10,590 nt of DNA from an uncultured Lachnospiraceae bacterium (GTDB taxonomy: Bacteria; Bacillota; Clostridia; Lachnospirales; Lachnospiraceae), in the NCBI GenBank assembly GCA_946413945.1, contig CAMKMR010000037.1:1-10590 (forward strand). Direction: 5' to 3'. Below are positions 1 to 6,836 of the stretch, in pieces; the first letter of the stretch is position 1, and every line of letters starts with the position of its first letter. A program made the position numbers and the translations under genes. Under the pieces are notes generated by a model. The model was not told the DNA's origin and ran no database searches. It saw nothing but the letters and a program-made list of their open reading frames with translations.

Positions 1-1098
1 GTGGTCTATCTCTATTATTATCCTGTTATCTGGATATTTTCCATTCAGTTCTGCAATGATATTTTTCTTTAATTCCTCATCATTTATATAGAAATTAAAT
101 GGTACCAGAAGATCAAAACATATTCTTTTTTCCACATCTGTTTTTTCTAATTGAAAATCATGAATAGTAAGTTCCTTACTTATGTTATTTATAGTTCTTT
201 TTACCTCTGCTTTCACTTCATCTGTCTGCTTATCATCAGTTATAACCGGATCCACATGAATAGAAACCTTACAACATAGTTCATTTTCAACCCTTCTCTC
301 CGCTTCATCTATTATCTTATGAGCTTCAACCATTGAATAATTATATGGGAGTTCTGCGTGAAGATATACAAACACCCTACCAGGACCATAGTCATGAACT
401 ACTAAGTCATGTAAAGCAAGTATTTTATTATCTTCTAATACCAGTTCTTTTACTTTCGCCATATATTCTTCATCTGCAGGTTTTCCAAGTAATGGATATA
501 AGGTATCTTTCATGGCAACGAAGCCTGTGTATATGATAAAGAGCGCTACTACTATCCCTCCAAAACCATCTATATGAAATCCAGTTAAATGCTCTACTAT
601 TACTGACGCAAGTACAAAAGATGTAGCAATGCAATCTGACTGGCTATCCTTTACTACTGCATTAAGAGTCTCCGAATTAACTTTCTTATTGATATGATGA
701 TTATAAACTGCCATAAAGGCCTTTATCAGTATTGAAAATATAAGTATCGATATTGCAAGTCCACTTAATTTAACACTTGTTGGATGAAAAATCTTTGCAA
801 ATGATTTTCTGAACAGCTCTGCTCCTACTATCATTATCATTACAGAAATACTCATTCCTGCTATATATTCAATTCTGCCATGTCCGTAAGGATGTTCTGT
901 ATCTGCCGGTTTTTCAGCTATTTTAAAACCGATCAGAGTCACAACCGATGACGCCGCATCGCTTAAGTTATTAAATGCATCTGCACTTATAGAAAGTGCA
1001 TTTGTGATAATTCCTGCAAAAAATTTAACAAGAAATAAAATAATATTAAGACAGATCCCCAATAATCCGGCTTTCTGTCCTAATTTATTTCTATCCAT
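1..1098 (-). CDS. Cation diffusion facilitator (CDF) transporter, manganese-type site; C-terminus outside window
   Basis: Proton-coupled efflux pump for divalent metal in the cytoplasmic membrane. The reading frame is open from an ATG at 1098 to the window edge (366 codons, stop not seen). The ATG follows an AAAGGGGG ribosome binding site. The CDF hallmarks are present: ADAFNNLSD in TM2 (residues 39-47), HPYGHGR (69-75) in the TM2-TM3 loop, and KDSQSD in TM5 (150-155). The membrane domain covers about residues 10-190. The hydrophilic remainder is the cytoplasmic dimerisation domain and continues unusually far, beyond residue 366, where many CDF proteins stop near 300. The TM2 N43-x-x-x-D47 and TM5 D151-x-x-x-D155 quartet is the pattern known for Mn(II) exporters such as pneumococcal MntE. 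Zinc CDF proteins carry His in the TM5 site. Manganese (or iron) export is therefore inferred. The gene has its own promoter and a short leader, and is separated by a terminator from the operon to its right. Confidence 0.93.
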   Translation of the reverse strand, partial: MDRNKLGQKAGLLGICLNIILFLVKFFAGIITNALSISADAFNNLSDAASSVVTLIGFKIAEKPADTEHPYGHGRIEYIAGMSISVMIMIVGAELFRKSFAKIFHPTSVKLSGLAISILIFSILIKAFMAVYNHHINKKVNSETLNAVVKDSQSDCIATSFVLASVIVEHLTGFHIDGFGGIVVALFIIYTGFVAMKDTLYPLLGKPADEEYMAKVKELVLEDNKILALHDLVVHDYGPGRVFVYLHAELPYNYSMVEAHKIIDEAERRVENELCCKVSIHVDPVITDDKQTDEVKAEVKRTINNISKELTIHDFQLEKTDVEKRICFDLLVPFNFYINDEELKKNIIAELNGKYPDNRIIIEIDH

Positions 1099-1135
1099 TA
1101 TTATAAGCCCCCTTTATATAAAATTATTAAAAGAC

Positions 1136-1164
1136 AGTATACTTCATCTACAGAAGTAAAACAA
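1136..1164 (-). promoter_or_regulatory. Putative promoter of the CDF transporter gene
   Basis: On the minus strand TTGTTT (1159-1164) and TATACT (1136-1141) are separated by 17 bases. The -10 box matches the consensus at 5 of 6 positions and the -35 box at 3 of 6. Transcription would start near 1129, leaving about a 30-base leader that holds the ribosome binding site and has no room for a metal riboswitch. This is inferred from sequence only. Confidence 0.45.
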
Positions 1165-1331
1165 TTATGAACTTATCCGCAAATATTTTATCATCTTCTC
1201 TGCATAAATATCTGAATCTTGACATACTATATTTACTAATTGTTTTATTTTTGTTAATTCCCTGTTCATAATTTAAAGTTATCTTATATTTAAAGTTTTT
1301 TCATAACTCTCTCATTTATTGTTTATTGTTT

Positions 1332-1369
1332 AAAGAAAAACCTCGTCAGGATTGACGAGGTTTTTCTTT
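1332..1369. terminator. Strong hairpin terminator, probably bidirectional
   Basis: A perfect 17-bp inverted repeat (1332-1348 with 1353-1369) has a GGAT loop, a GC-rich upper stem (CCTCGTCA/TGACGAGG) and an A-rich/T-rich lower stem that supplies a T tract on either strand. It lies downstream of the response regulator gene and upstream of the CDF promoter, so it should end the minus-strand five-gene operon. Confidence 0.88.
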
Positions 1370-1382
1370 GTTTACTTCCCTT

Positions 1383-1427
1383 TTATGTCTCATATGCATC
1401 CTCTAAACTTATTTCATCCATAGACAA
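1383..1427 (-). CDS. Possible 14-codon micro-ORF at the operon end (tentative)
   Basis: Between the response regulator stop and the terminator, an AAGGAG box (1434-1439) stands six bases before a TTG codon at 1427. That codon opens a short frame reading MSMDEISLEDAYET and ending in TAA. The alternative ATG at 1421 is 12 bases from the box. The peptide would be acidic and soluble, and I do not recognise it. It could be a real small protein, the end of a decayed gene, or chance. A second short frame (ATG at 1494, 18 codons) follows the regulator stop directly but has no ribosome binding site. Confidence 0.2.
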   Translation of the reverse strand: MSMDEISLEDAYET

Positions 1428-1494
1428 CTTAAACTCCTTAGGAAAGTCTAAGTTTTATACGCTTGAATTCTATACATTTTCGCTTCATTTTCAT

Positions 1495-2124
1495 CTAATG
1501 CTTCAGATAAAAAATCGCCAGCTGGGTTCTATCCCTTATCTCCAATTTTTCTAATATTACAGATATATAATTTCTCACTGTTCCAAGTGAAAGGAAAAGT
1601 TTATCTGCTATTTCCTGGTTTGAAAGCCCCTCTGCCACTAACTGGATAACTGCATATTCCTTATCAGAAATCCCCGCTGCACTGTAATCAAAAGAAGAGT
1701 TCTTACTCTGCATTATATCCGGTATTCTTTCAACTACCGCTCCACCAAATACAGTCTGGCCTGACATCGCTGCCCTAAGACTTTCCGGAAGAGCCTTATA
1801 ATCCTGCTTTAAAAGATACCCCCTTACGCCTATTTTTAGCGCCTGTACGATATATTCCTCATCTGAAAATGTAGTAAGGAGTAGTATCACTGCATCTTTA
1901 TATTTTGCTAAAACCTCTTTTGCCGCTTCAAGTCCATTCATTTTAGGCATTCTTATATCCATAAGTATGATATCCGGCTTCATCTCTTCATAAAGAGTAA
2001 GCGCCTCACTTCCATCATGCCCCTCGGCAACAACTTCAAACTCATTATCTGCCTGAAGTATCATCTTAAGAGACATAGTTATTAGTTCATCATCATCTAT
2101 TATAATAATCTTTTTCTTTCCCAT
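1495..2124 (-). CDS. NarL/LuxR-family response regulator
   Basis: A 209-residue transcription factor, the usual length for the NarL/FixJ class. The receiver domain (about 3-120) has the acidic pocket D10-D12, phospho-acceptor D56 in LMDIRMP, T84/T85 and K106. The LuxR-type helix-turn-helix domain spans about 150-208, with the typical GLSNQEIA (166-173) and GTVRNYISVILEKL stretch (181-194). It should be phosphorylated by the DesK-like kinase encoded immediately upstream, then dimerise and bind DNA. Relatives include LnrK, LiaR and DesR, which control membrane-stress and drug-efflux operons. Unlike the other genes of the operon it does not overlap its neighbour. A 110-base gap precedes it and carries a candidate operator and -10 box, so it may be transcribed both with the operon and alone. 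The ATG at 2124 follows GGGTGAGG, which supports this start. Confidence 0.95.
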   Translation of the reverse strand: MGKKKIIIIDDDELITMSLKMILQADNEFEVVAEGHDGSEALTLYEEMKPDIILMDIRMPKMNGLEAAKEVLAKYKDAVILLLTTFSDEEYIVQALKIGVRGYLLKQDYKALPESLRAAMSGQTVFGGAVVERIPDIMQSKNSSFDYSAAGISDKEYAVIQLVAEGLSNQEIADKLFLSLGTVRNYISVILEKLEIRDRTQLAIFYLKH

Positions 2125-2142
2125 AATGTCCTCACCCTTATT

Positions 2143-2198
2143 ATTCTATACAAGCATACCAAATCCCTAGCTATCATGACTCATCCTGACATTTGTCA
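2143..2198 (-). promoter_or_regulatory. Candidate operator and internal promoter before the response regulator gene
   Basis: The 110-base gap holds the palindrome TGACATTTGTCA (2187-2198, extended by one base pair to CTGACA-TT-TGTCAG) and a TCATGA element (2174-2179). On the minus strand a TAGAAT -10-like box lies at 2143-2148. No good -35 box sits 17 bases upstream of it, as would be expected of an activator-dependent promoter, and the palindrome would be centred near -56. The same palindrome and TCATGA element occur upstream of the ATPase gene at 6667. Autoregulation by the encoded regulator is inferred. Confidence 0.45.
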
Positions 2199-2234
2199 GC
2201 AATCTAAGCCCTTAGCTCTTATGTCATTATTAGA

Positions 2235-3236
2235 TTATTTGATCGGAACTCTTACAAATAAGGTAAATCCCTTATCTGTATAGATATTAAGATCTCCTCC
2301 GAGGTCTTCAACCCTGTCTTTAATATTTATCAGACCAATGCCACTTTCTCTTCTATCCTCACTACATAGATTTGAAATGATCCTTTGAGCCTCATCTTTA
2401 TCTATAACTCCATTATCATAAATTTTTAGTTCTGTATACCCCAGGATCTGATGCAACAAAATCTCCGCTTCATTTCCATTGCTGTGATGTCTGATATTTG
2501 CCACTGCCTCTCGAAGGATACCAATAAAAGCAAGCTTTACTTCATTTGAAAGTTTCATCTCTGAATCAATATCAAGACTCACCTTAAAATCAGGTATCTC
2601 TTTAATTATCTCTTCTACAGATTTACTTATATCTATTGAATCATCATGAAGATCATGGACACTCTGTCTCATTTCCTTCATTGCATCATTTAGTGTTTTA
2701 TCCAGCATTTCCAGCTGCATAGCTATATTTTCATCACTGTTTACTACTTTTATCGCTCCAAGAAGAAGTATCCCACGGCTCAGCATATGCCCTACATGAT
2801 CATGAATATCTCTTGCAATCCTGTTTCTTTCTGTAAGGATAGCCACATGCTCCCTTTCTGAAGTCTCTGCAATAAGGCTTCTTTGCTTACTCTGAAATAG
2901 CATTTCCTTTTTTCTTGCTTTATCTTCTGACATATGAAGCCTATTTCTAAAACTCTCGATCATATTAGAAATCTTAAATATTATAAAACTGCTTATAAAG
3001 AAAAATATCGATGCTATCAGTCTGTAATAAATATGATCCGGCTTACTAATGATAAGCTCAATCCAGTAGATAACATATGTAAGAAAGTAACCTTCTTTCT
3101 TTTTTAAATATCCCAGCTCCAATATAATCAGAAAAAAGATGGACATGACGACATTTTGTGTCGTCACGCCATCTACATTTTGTAAGAATATTAATTCAAA
3201 TGCTATTAAAATCGGTGTTATAAGATCATAATACAT
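2235..3236 (-). CDS. Sensor histidine kinase, DesK/LiaS type (HisKA_3 plus HATPase)
   Basis: A 333-residue membrane kinase. Residues 1-90 contain several hydrophobic segments with only short loops, so it has an intramembrane-type sensor and no large extracellular domain. A coiled-coil linker (about 92-135) leads to the HisKA_3 dimerisation helix, with phosphorylated H145 in ARDIHDHVGH. The ATPase domain has an N box (REAVANIRHH), a G1 box written DNGVID, and a G2 box (ESGIGL). The second glycine of the usual D-x-G-x-G is not conserved in G1. The start codon lies within the end of the upstream permease gene (11-base overlap) behind AAGGAA, so the two are translationally coupled. The partner is the NarL-type regulator that follows. 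Kinases of this kind beside ABC-2 pumps (LnrJ-like) detect membrane-active compounds or report transporter state. The ligand here is unknown. Confidence 0.93.
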   Translation of the reverse strand: MYYDLITPILIAFELIFLQNVDGVTTQNVVMSIFFLIILELGYLKKKEGYFLTYVIYWIELIISKPDHIYYRLIASIFFFISSFIIFKISNMIESFRNRLHMSEDKARKKEMLFQSKQRSLIAETSEREHVAILTERNRIARDIHDHVGHMLSRGILLLGAIKVVNSDENIAMQLEMLDKTLNDAMKEMRQSVHDLHDDSIDISKSVEEIIKEIPDFKVSLDIDSEMKLSNEVKLAFIGILREAVANIRHHSNGNEAEILLHQILGYTELKIYDNGVIDKDEAQRIISNLCSEDRRESGIGLINIKDRVEDLGGDLNIYTDKGFTLFVRVPIK

Positions 3237-4395
3237 ACTTTTCCTTTTTACGAACTACTACAAGTCCCCCCAGCATAAGAACTACTGCAAATAAGATCTG
3301 CATAAGAAGTGCCAATGTAAATCCATTTTCCCAGATTGTTCCTAATTTATTTGCATCTATCACTTCAGTTCCTTCCACATACCAATAAACCGGTAAAAAC
3401 TTCGCTATCTTAAGCACTGATTTTGCCATATAAGCTCTTTCAACAAATACTCCGCAGACGAAACTCATTCCAAGGCATGTCATATTCGCCAGCATATCGA
3501 TGATTCCCTTTTCTTTTGTAAAAGCAGAGAGAAAATATGCCAGTGAAACTCCCGTTAAAACCAGTGCAGCCTCATTAAGTGAATAATACCATATTTTACT
3601 TAAATCCGCACCCTTACCAGCAAAAATACTTGATGAAATAACCATGATAGCACCAATTGCAAATCCGAAAGTTAAGATAGAAAGGATCACTTCTACATCT
3701 TTTCTTGTATTTGATATCCGGCTTACTATAAGTCTTGCCTTAACATCCTTATCCTTAAATACTTCAAGGATTGCTGCAACGCCAATGCAAAGCAGCATAA
3801 GACTTGAATATGCATTAAAAGTAAAGAGCCCTGATAATACTGATTTTTCACTCTTCTTTTCACTCTTTACCATATCTACTTCAGAATCATTTTTTAGGAT
3901 ATTTTCTTTTGCCATATCGGCAGCTTCTTCTTCACTGTATCCTGCCTCAAGAAATGTTTCTACATCTGCAAGATACATACTTATCCTTCTTGACATAAGT
4001 ACTGATGAAGCAGATGTTTCAAGAGAAAGGTACTCTGCATCTATCCTGCTGCCATTTACTAAAGAATCACCAAATCCTTCAGGGATAACGATAGCATACG
4101 CGTAAATATCAAAACGAACGCTGTCATTCAGCTTTTTCATATCTTCCTCTGAATAAACCGTAACCTCTGTTAAAATGTCACTTTCCTTAAGGCATTCTAT
4201 AAGTGTACGGCTTATAACAGAATCATCCTTGTCACAGTAAGCAACTTTAATCTGACTTAATTCAAATTTTTTCTCATTGGAAGCACTTCCGCTTCTTGCA
4301 ATGATAGTTCCAAAAACTGCAAATACTATGATATAGCTTATGAGACTTGGCAGTTTTCTGATTATTGTTTTTATCATCGCCTTATAAACTACCAT
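3226..4395 (-). CDS. ABC-2 type permease, second subunit of the exporter
   Basis: A 389-residue integral membrane protein with the ABC-2 exporter layout (ABC2_membrane_3-like): one N-terminal transmembrane helix (about 15-36), a hydrophilic extracytoplasmic domain to about residue 185, then some five helices, ending in a basic KKEK tail. It begins 14 bases inside the end of the first permease gene, with its own AAGGAGGAG ribosome binding site (4401-4409). Its length and layout match the neighbouring permease although the sequences are quite diverged, which suggests an old duplication and a heterodimeric channel. With the ATPase it forms an LnrLMN-like efflux pump, and its 3' end overlaps the kinase gene by 11 bases. 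The drug or lipid transported cannot be read from the sequence. Confidence 0.9.
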   Translation of the reverse strand: MVVYKAMIKTIIRKLPSLISYIIVFAVFGTIIARSGSASNEKKFELSQIKVAYCDKDDSVISRTLIECLKESDILTEVTVYSEEDMKKLNDSVRFDIYAYAIVIPEGFGDSLVNGSRIDAEYLSLETSASSVLMSRRISMYLADVETFLEAGYSEEEAADMAKENILKNDSEVDMVKSEKKSEKSVLSGLFTFNAYSSLMLLCIGVAAILEVFKDKDVKARLIVSRISNTRKDVEVILSILTFGFAIGAIMVISSSIFAGKGADLSKIWYYSLNEAALVLTGVSLAYFLSAFTKEKGIIDMLANMTCLGMSFVCGVFVERAYMAKSVLKIAKFLPVYWYVEGTEVIDANKLGTIWENGFTLALLMQILFAVVLMLGGLVVVRKKEKYVL

Positions 4396-5539
4396 AATTT
4401 CTCCTCCTTAATAAAAGCGAACTAACTATTACTGATATTATCACCATCGCTACCATGATAAATATATCCTGATAAAACCTGCTGTCTGCTCCGTAATTTC
4501 CTAATCTATAAAGGCAGTCTGTATAAACTGCTGCTGGATTTATCTTATTTAAGATAGGTACATTTTTCTCAACTATCTCTTTCATATTTTCTATCATAAG
4601 ACCTGATAAAAATGAGCAGAGCATTGAAAATATAATAGGTATCCCGACTAAAAGTGCTTCACTCTTAAAAAATGATGCTATCAATGCTCCACTGGATATT
4701 CCTACTGCAGAAGCAAGAAATGCTATAAGTATGGCATATCCTACCGGCATTCCAAGACTTATCTTAAGTACAAATTCAATATAGAGGATAAGTACTGCTC
4801 CAGCTAATCCCTGCAATACAGTACAGGCCAGCATTCCTGCAAAGAGCGCTGTCATTTTGTTTGCAGGTGAACATTCAAACCTCTTTCCTCTTTCTGAAAG
4901 GTTGGCACAGAATCCCTGAATCATAGAAGTACACATCCATGAACCAAAGAGAGCTGCCATTGCAAGGAGGGCGTAATAGTAATTTGTAAAAGGAGAAAGA
5001 TTATTCTTAAATGTCTTTCTTGTTACATAATCATTTTTCATGCTGACTGCATATTTTTTTGCAGCAGCTTCTATATTTTCAGGATGATCCTTCATTATCT
5101 TATTAAATACTTCTTTACCATTGTTATAGGATTTAAGAATTTCATTTAATAATGTAGAGCTCATACCGTTTTTTGTTACGCTGAGAGTGATCTTTGAGTC
5201 ATTTTCTAAGATTTCTTCCTGAAAGAATCCTTCGATCTCTTTATTTTTTAAAGCTTTCTCGGCCTCTTCTTTTGACATTTTCTGTAAACTTATCAGCTTT
5301 TCATCCCCTTCGGATATCTCTTCTAACATTAAGTAAAAGGAAGTATCATTTTGGGCATCACTTACGTAAGCTATCTCCATTACTTCAAAGTCGTCTGGAT
5401 TTTCATTATTCTTTATGATACTTCCAAAGCCTAAAGAAAATGCTGATACAAGGATTATAGGAAAAAGGAAGTTCCAGCCTATGCACCATTTTTGTTTTAA
5501 CAGATCTTTTAATTGATATATAAATAAATGTCCAAACAT
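4382..5539 (-). CDS. ABC-2 type permease, first subunit of the exporter
   Basis: A 385-residue membrane protein with a first helix at about 20-42, an extracytoplasmic domain of roughly 140 residues rich in Lys, Glu and Asn, and five or six helices from about residue 187 to the end, finishing in RRRN. This is the ABC2_membrane_3 pattern of drug and lipid exporters. The ATG shares one base with the ATPase stop codon (TAATG), a classical coupling arrangement, and the 3' end overlaps the second permease by 14 bases. Together with the adjacent ATPase and permease it should form one efflux complex, ATPase dimer plus permease heterodimer. Its co-transcription with a two-component system is typical of pumps induced by their own substrate. 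The substrate is unknown. Confidence 0.92.
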   Translation of the reverse strand: MFGHLFIYQLKDLLKQKWCIGWNFLFPIILVSAFSLGFGSIIKNNENPDDFEVMEIAYVSDAQNDTSFYLMLEEISEGDEKLISLQKMSKEEAEKALKNKEIEGFFQEEILENDSKITLSVTKNGMSSTLLNEILKSYNNGKEVFNKIMKDHPENIEAAAKKYAVSMKNDYVTRKTFKNNLSPFTNYYYALLAMAALFGSWMCTSMIQGFCANLSERGKRFECSPANKMTALFAGMLACTVLQGLAGAVLILYIEFVLKISLGMPVGYAILIAFLASAVGISSGALIASFFKSEALLVGIPIIFSMLCSFLSGLMIENMKEIVEKNVPILNKINPAAVYTDCLYRLGNYGADSRFYQDIFIMVAMVIISVIVSSLLLRRRNYGSL

Positions 5540-6501
5540 TAATCCCTCAGCCCCTTTCCTGTTACTTCAAGGAATACATCATTTAAAGTTGGCAGTTCAG
5601 TGATTATGCGGCCAAAAGCTATATGCTTTTCTTCAAGATAATTAAGGATATGAATAAGATTATGCTCGCCACCGTCACATTTTATCACTAATTCACTTCC
5701 GATTTCTTTTGCTTCATAGATATGGTTAATATCAAGAATGCCTGAAAGAATATCTTTTGCTATATAACTTTCTTCTCCCTTTTTCTTAGGAAGACCTATC
5801 TTTATAACCTCTCTATTCTTAAGAGATGCTTTAAGTTCTGCTGATGTACCGCTTACCACATTCTTTCCGTGATCCATGATAACGATGCGGCTGCAAAGCT
5901 CCTCAACTTCTTCCATATAATGAGATGTATAGATAACAGTTGTGCCATTTTCATTCATCTTTCTTATTCCCTCCAAGATAGCATTTCTACTTTGAGGATC
6001 AACTGCAACTGTAGGCTCATCGAAAATGACCAGTTCCGGCTTATGTGCTATCCCGCAGGCAATATTAAGTCTTCTTAAAAGACCGCCTGATAATTTCTTT
6101 GGTCTGTATTTTCTAAAATCCTTAAGTCCTGTAAATTCTAAAGCTTCTTCCACATCCTTTTTTCTTTCTTTTTTATCTTTTATATAAAGACCGCAGAAGA
6201 AATCGATATTTTCTTCAACTGTAAGTGTATCTACAACTGCCACATTCTGCATTACAACACCGATACGTTTCTTTATATCGTAGGAATCTCCCTTGATCTT
6301 TTCTCCGAAGACTTTTATATCTCCCTTATCATATTTAAGAAGAGAAAGAAGGCAGTTGATAGTTGTAGTCTTTCCTGAACCGTTTGGTCCAAGAAGTCCG
6401 AGAATCTCTCCTTTATATACATCCAGCGAGAAATAATCCACCGCCAGCTTTTCACCATATCTTTTTACTAACTGATTTATTGAAACAACTTTTTCCTTCA
6501 T
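5539..6501 (-). CDS. ABC exporter ATP-binding protein (LnrL/CcmA-like)
   Basis: A 320-residue cytoplasmic ATPase that powers the two downstream permeases. All the motifs are intact: Walker A GPNGSGKTT (38-46), Q-loop Q85, signature LSGGL (137-141), Walker B LVIFDEPT with D161/E162, and switch H194 in TSH. The region after about residue 220 is the variable C-terminal domain of drug-export ATPases (DrrA/LnrL type). It is the first gene of the operon. The ATG at 6501 lies six bases after AAGGAG (6508-6513). A leader of about 105 bases is predicted from the candidate -10 box at 6615, and a palindrome shared with the regulator gene lies farther upstream. Inferred role: resistance to, or detoxification of, a membrane-active compound. 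Confidence 0.95.
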   Translation of the reverse strand: MKEKVVSINQLVKRYGEKLAVDYFSLDVYKGEILGLLGPNGSGKTTTINCLLSLLKYDKGDIKVFGEKIKGDSYDIKKRIGVVMQNVAVVDTLTVEENIDFFCGLYIKDKKERKKDVEEALEFTGLKDFRKYRPKKLSGGLLRRLNIACGIAHKPELVIFDEPTVAVDPQSRNAILEGIRKMNENGTTVIYTSHYMEEVEELCSRIVIMDHGKNVVSGTSAELKASLKNREVIKIGLPKKKGEESYIAKDILSGILDINHIYEAKEIGSELVIKCDGGEHNLIHILNYLEEKHIAFGRIITELPTLNDVFLEVTGKGLRD

Positions 6502-6614
6502 ATATATCTCCTTATTTTTAACATTTATCCCATATTTATCTTTATTTCGCCGCCTTTAAACATCAGCATAGTTTTCACTCAATTTCTGTTTGGGATCTCT
6601 TACTTTATGATCCT

Positions 6615-6678
6615 ATTCTATCATCCTCCCGGATAAATACAGGTGCTATCCGTCATGAATGCAATATGACATTTGTCA
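6615..6678 (-). promoter_or_regulatory. Candidate operator and promoter of the ABC/two-component operon
   Basis: The palindrome TGACATTTGTCA (6667-6678) is identical, in the same orientation, to that at 2187-2198. TCATGA follows at 6653-6658, and a minus-strand TAGAAT box lies at 6615-6620 without a recognisable -35 box. The spacing from palindrome to TCATGA is 14 bases here and 13 at the other copy (start to start). The spacing to TAGAAT differs more, 46 against 38 bases, so the -10 assignments are less secure than the operator. Confidence 0.45.
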
Positions 6679-6702
6679 CTTCTTTATCAGGTAAGATCAC
6701 AT

Positions 6703-6787
6703 AAATCTTAGACACGTAAATTTTTATCCAAATCTTAGGTCGTAAAATCTCCCTCAGATTGACTCTTACGATTCTTTAGGATAATAT
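6703..6787 (+). promoter_or_regulatory. Putative promoter and repeats upstream of the cysteine synthase-like gene
   Basis: TTGACT (6759-6764) and TAATAT (6782-6787) are 17 bases apart, with 5 of 6 and 4 of 6 matches. Transcription would start near 6794, giving a leader of about 43 bases. Just upstream is an imperfect direct repeat, AAATCTTAG followed by CGTAAA (6703-6720 and 6730-6747, 27-base period). An interrupted inverted repeat, TCGTAA-AATCT (6740-6750) with AGATT (6756-6760) and TTACGA (6766-6771), overlaps the -35 box. These could be regulator sites, but I do not recognise the regulator. The leader is too short for a T-box or SAM riboswitch. Confidence 0.4.
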
Positions 6788-6836
6788 GTTCTAGTTGACA
6801 TTTATAGTTAAAAGTTATAACAACGGGGTATTGATC

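Noticed and set aside
1219..1247. Perfect TTGACA on the plus strand in the gap right of the CDF gene
   Set aside because: No acceptable -10 box at 16-18 bases (GTTTTA), no plus-strand gene follows, and the 1332-1369 terminator lies just downstream.
2204..2215. Palindrome CTAAG-CC-CTTAG just after the kinase stop, as a terminator
   Set aside because: The stem is only 5 bp with no T tract. It may instead belong to the regulatory region.
3644..4105. A 153-codon open frame on the plus strand
   Set aside because: It lies wholly antisense to a well-supported permease gene, has no ribosome binding site or recognisable domain, and its composition mirrors the opposite strand.
6795..6821. TTGACA followed by TATAAC as a promoter for the cysteine synthase-like gene
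   Set aside because: Spacing is only 15 bases and the transcript would begin about 10 bases from the ATG, losing the ribosome binding site. The TTGACT/TAATAT pair at 6759 fits better.
6795..6836. Earlier TTG start for the cysteine synthase-like gene
   Set aside because: It adds 14 residues not present in the family, has no ribosome binding site, and lies at the predicted transcript start.
6502..6836. T-box or SAM riboswitch in the 335-base divergent intergenic region
   Set aside because: I see no T-box consensus, no anti-terminator/terminator pair, and too short a leader before the plus-strand gene.
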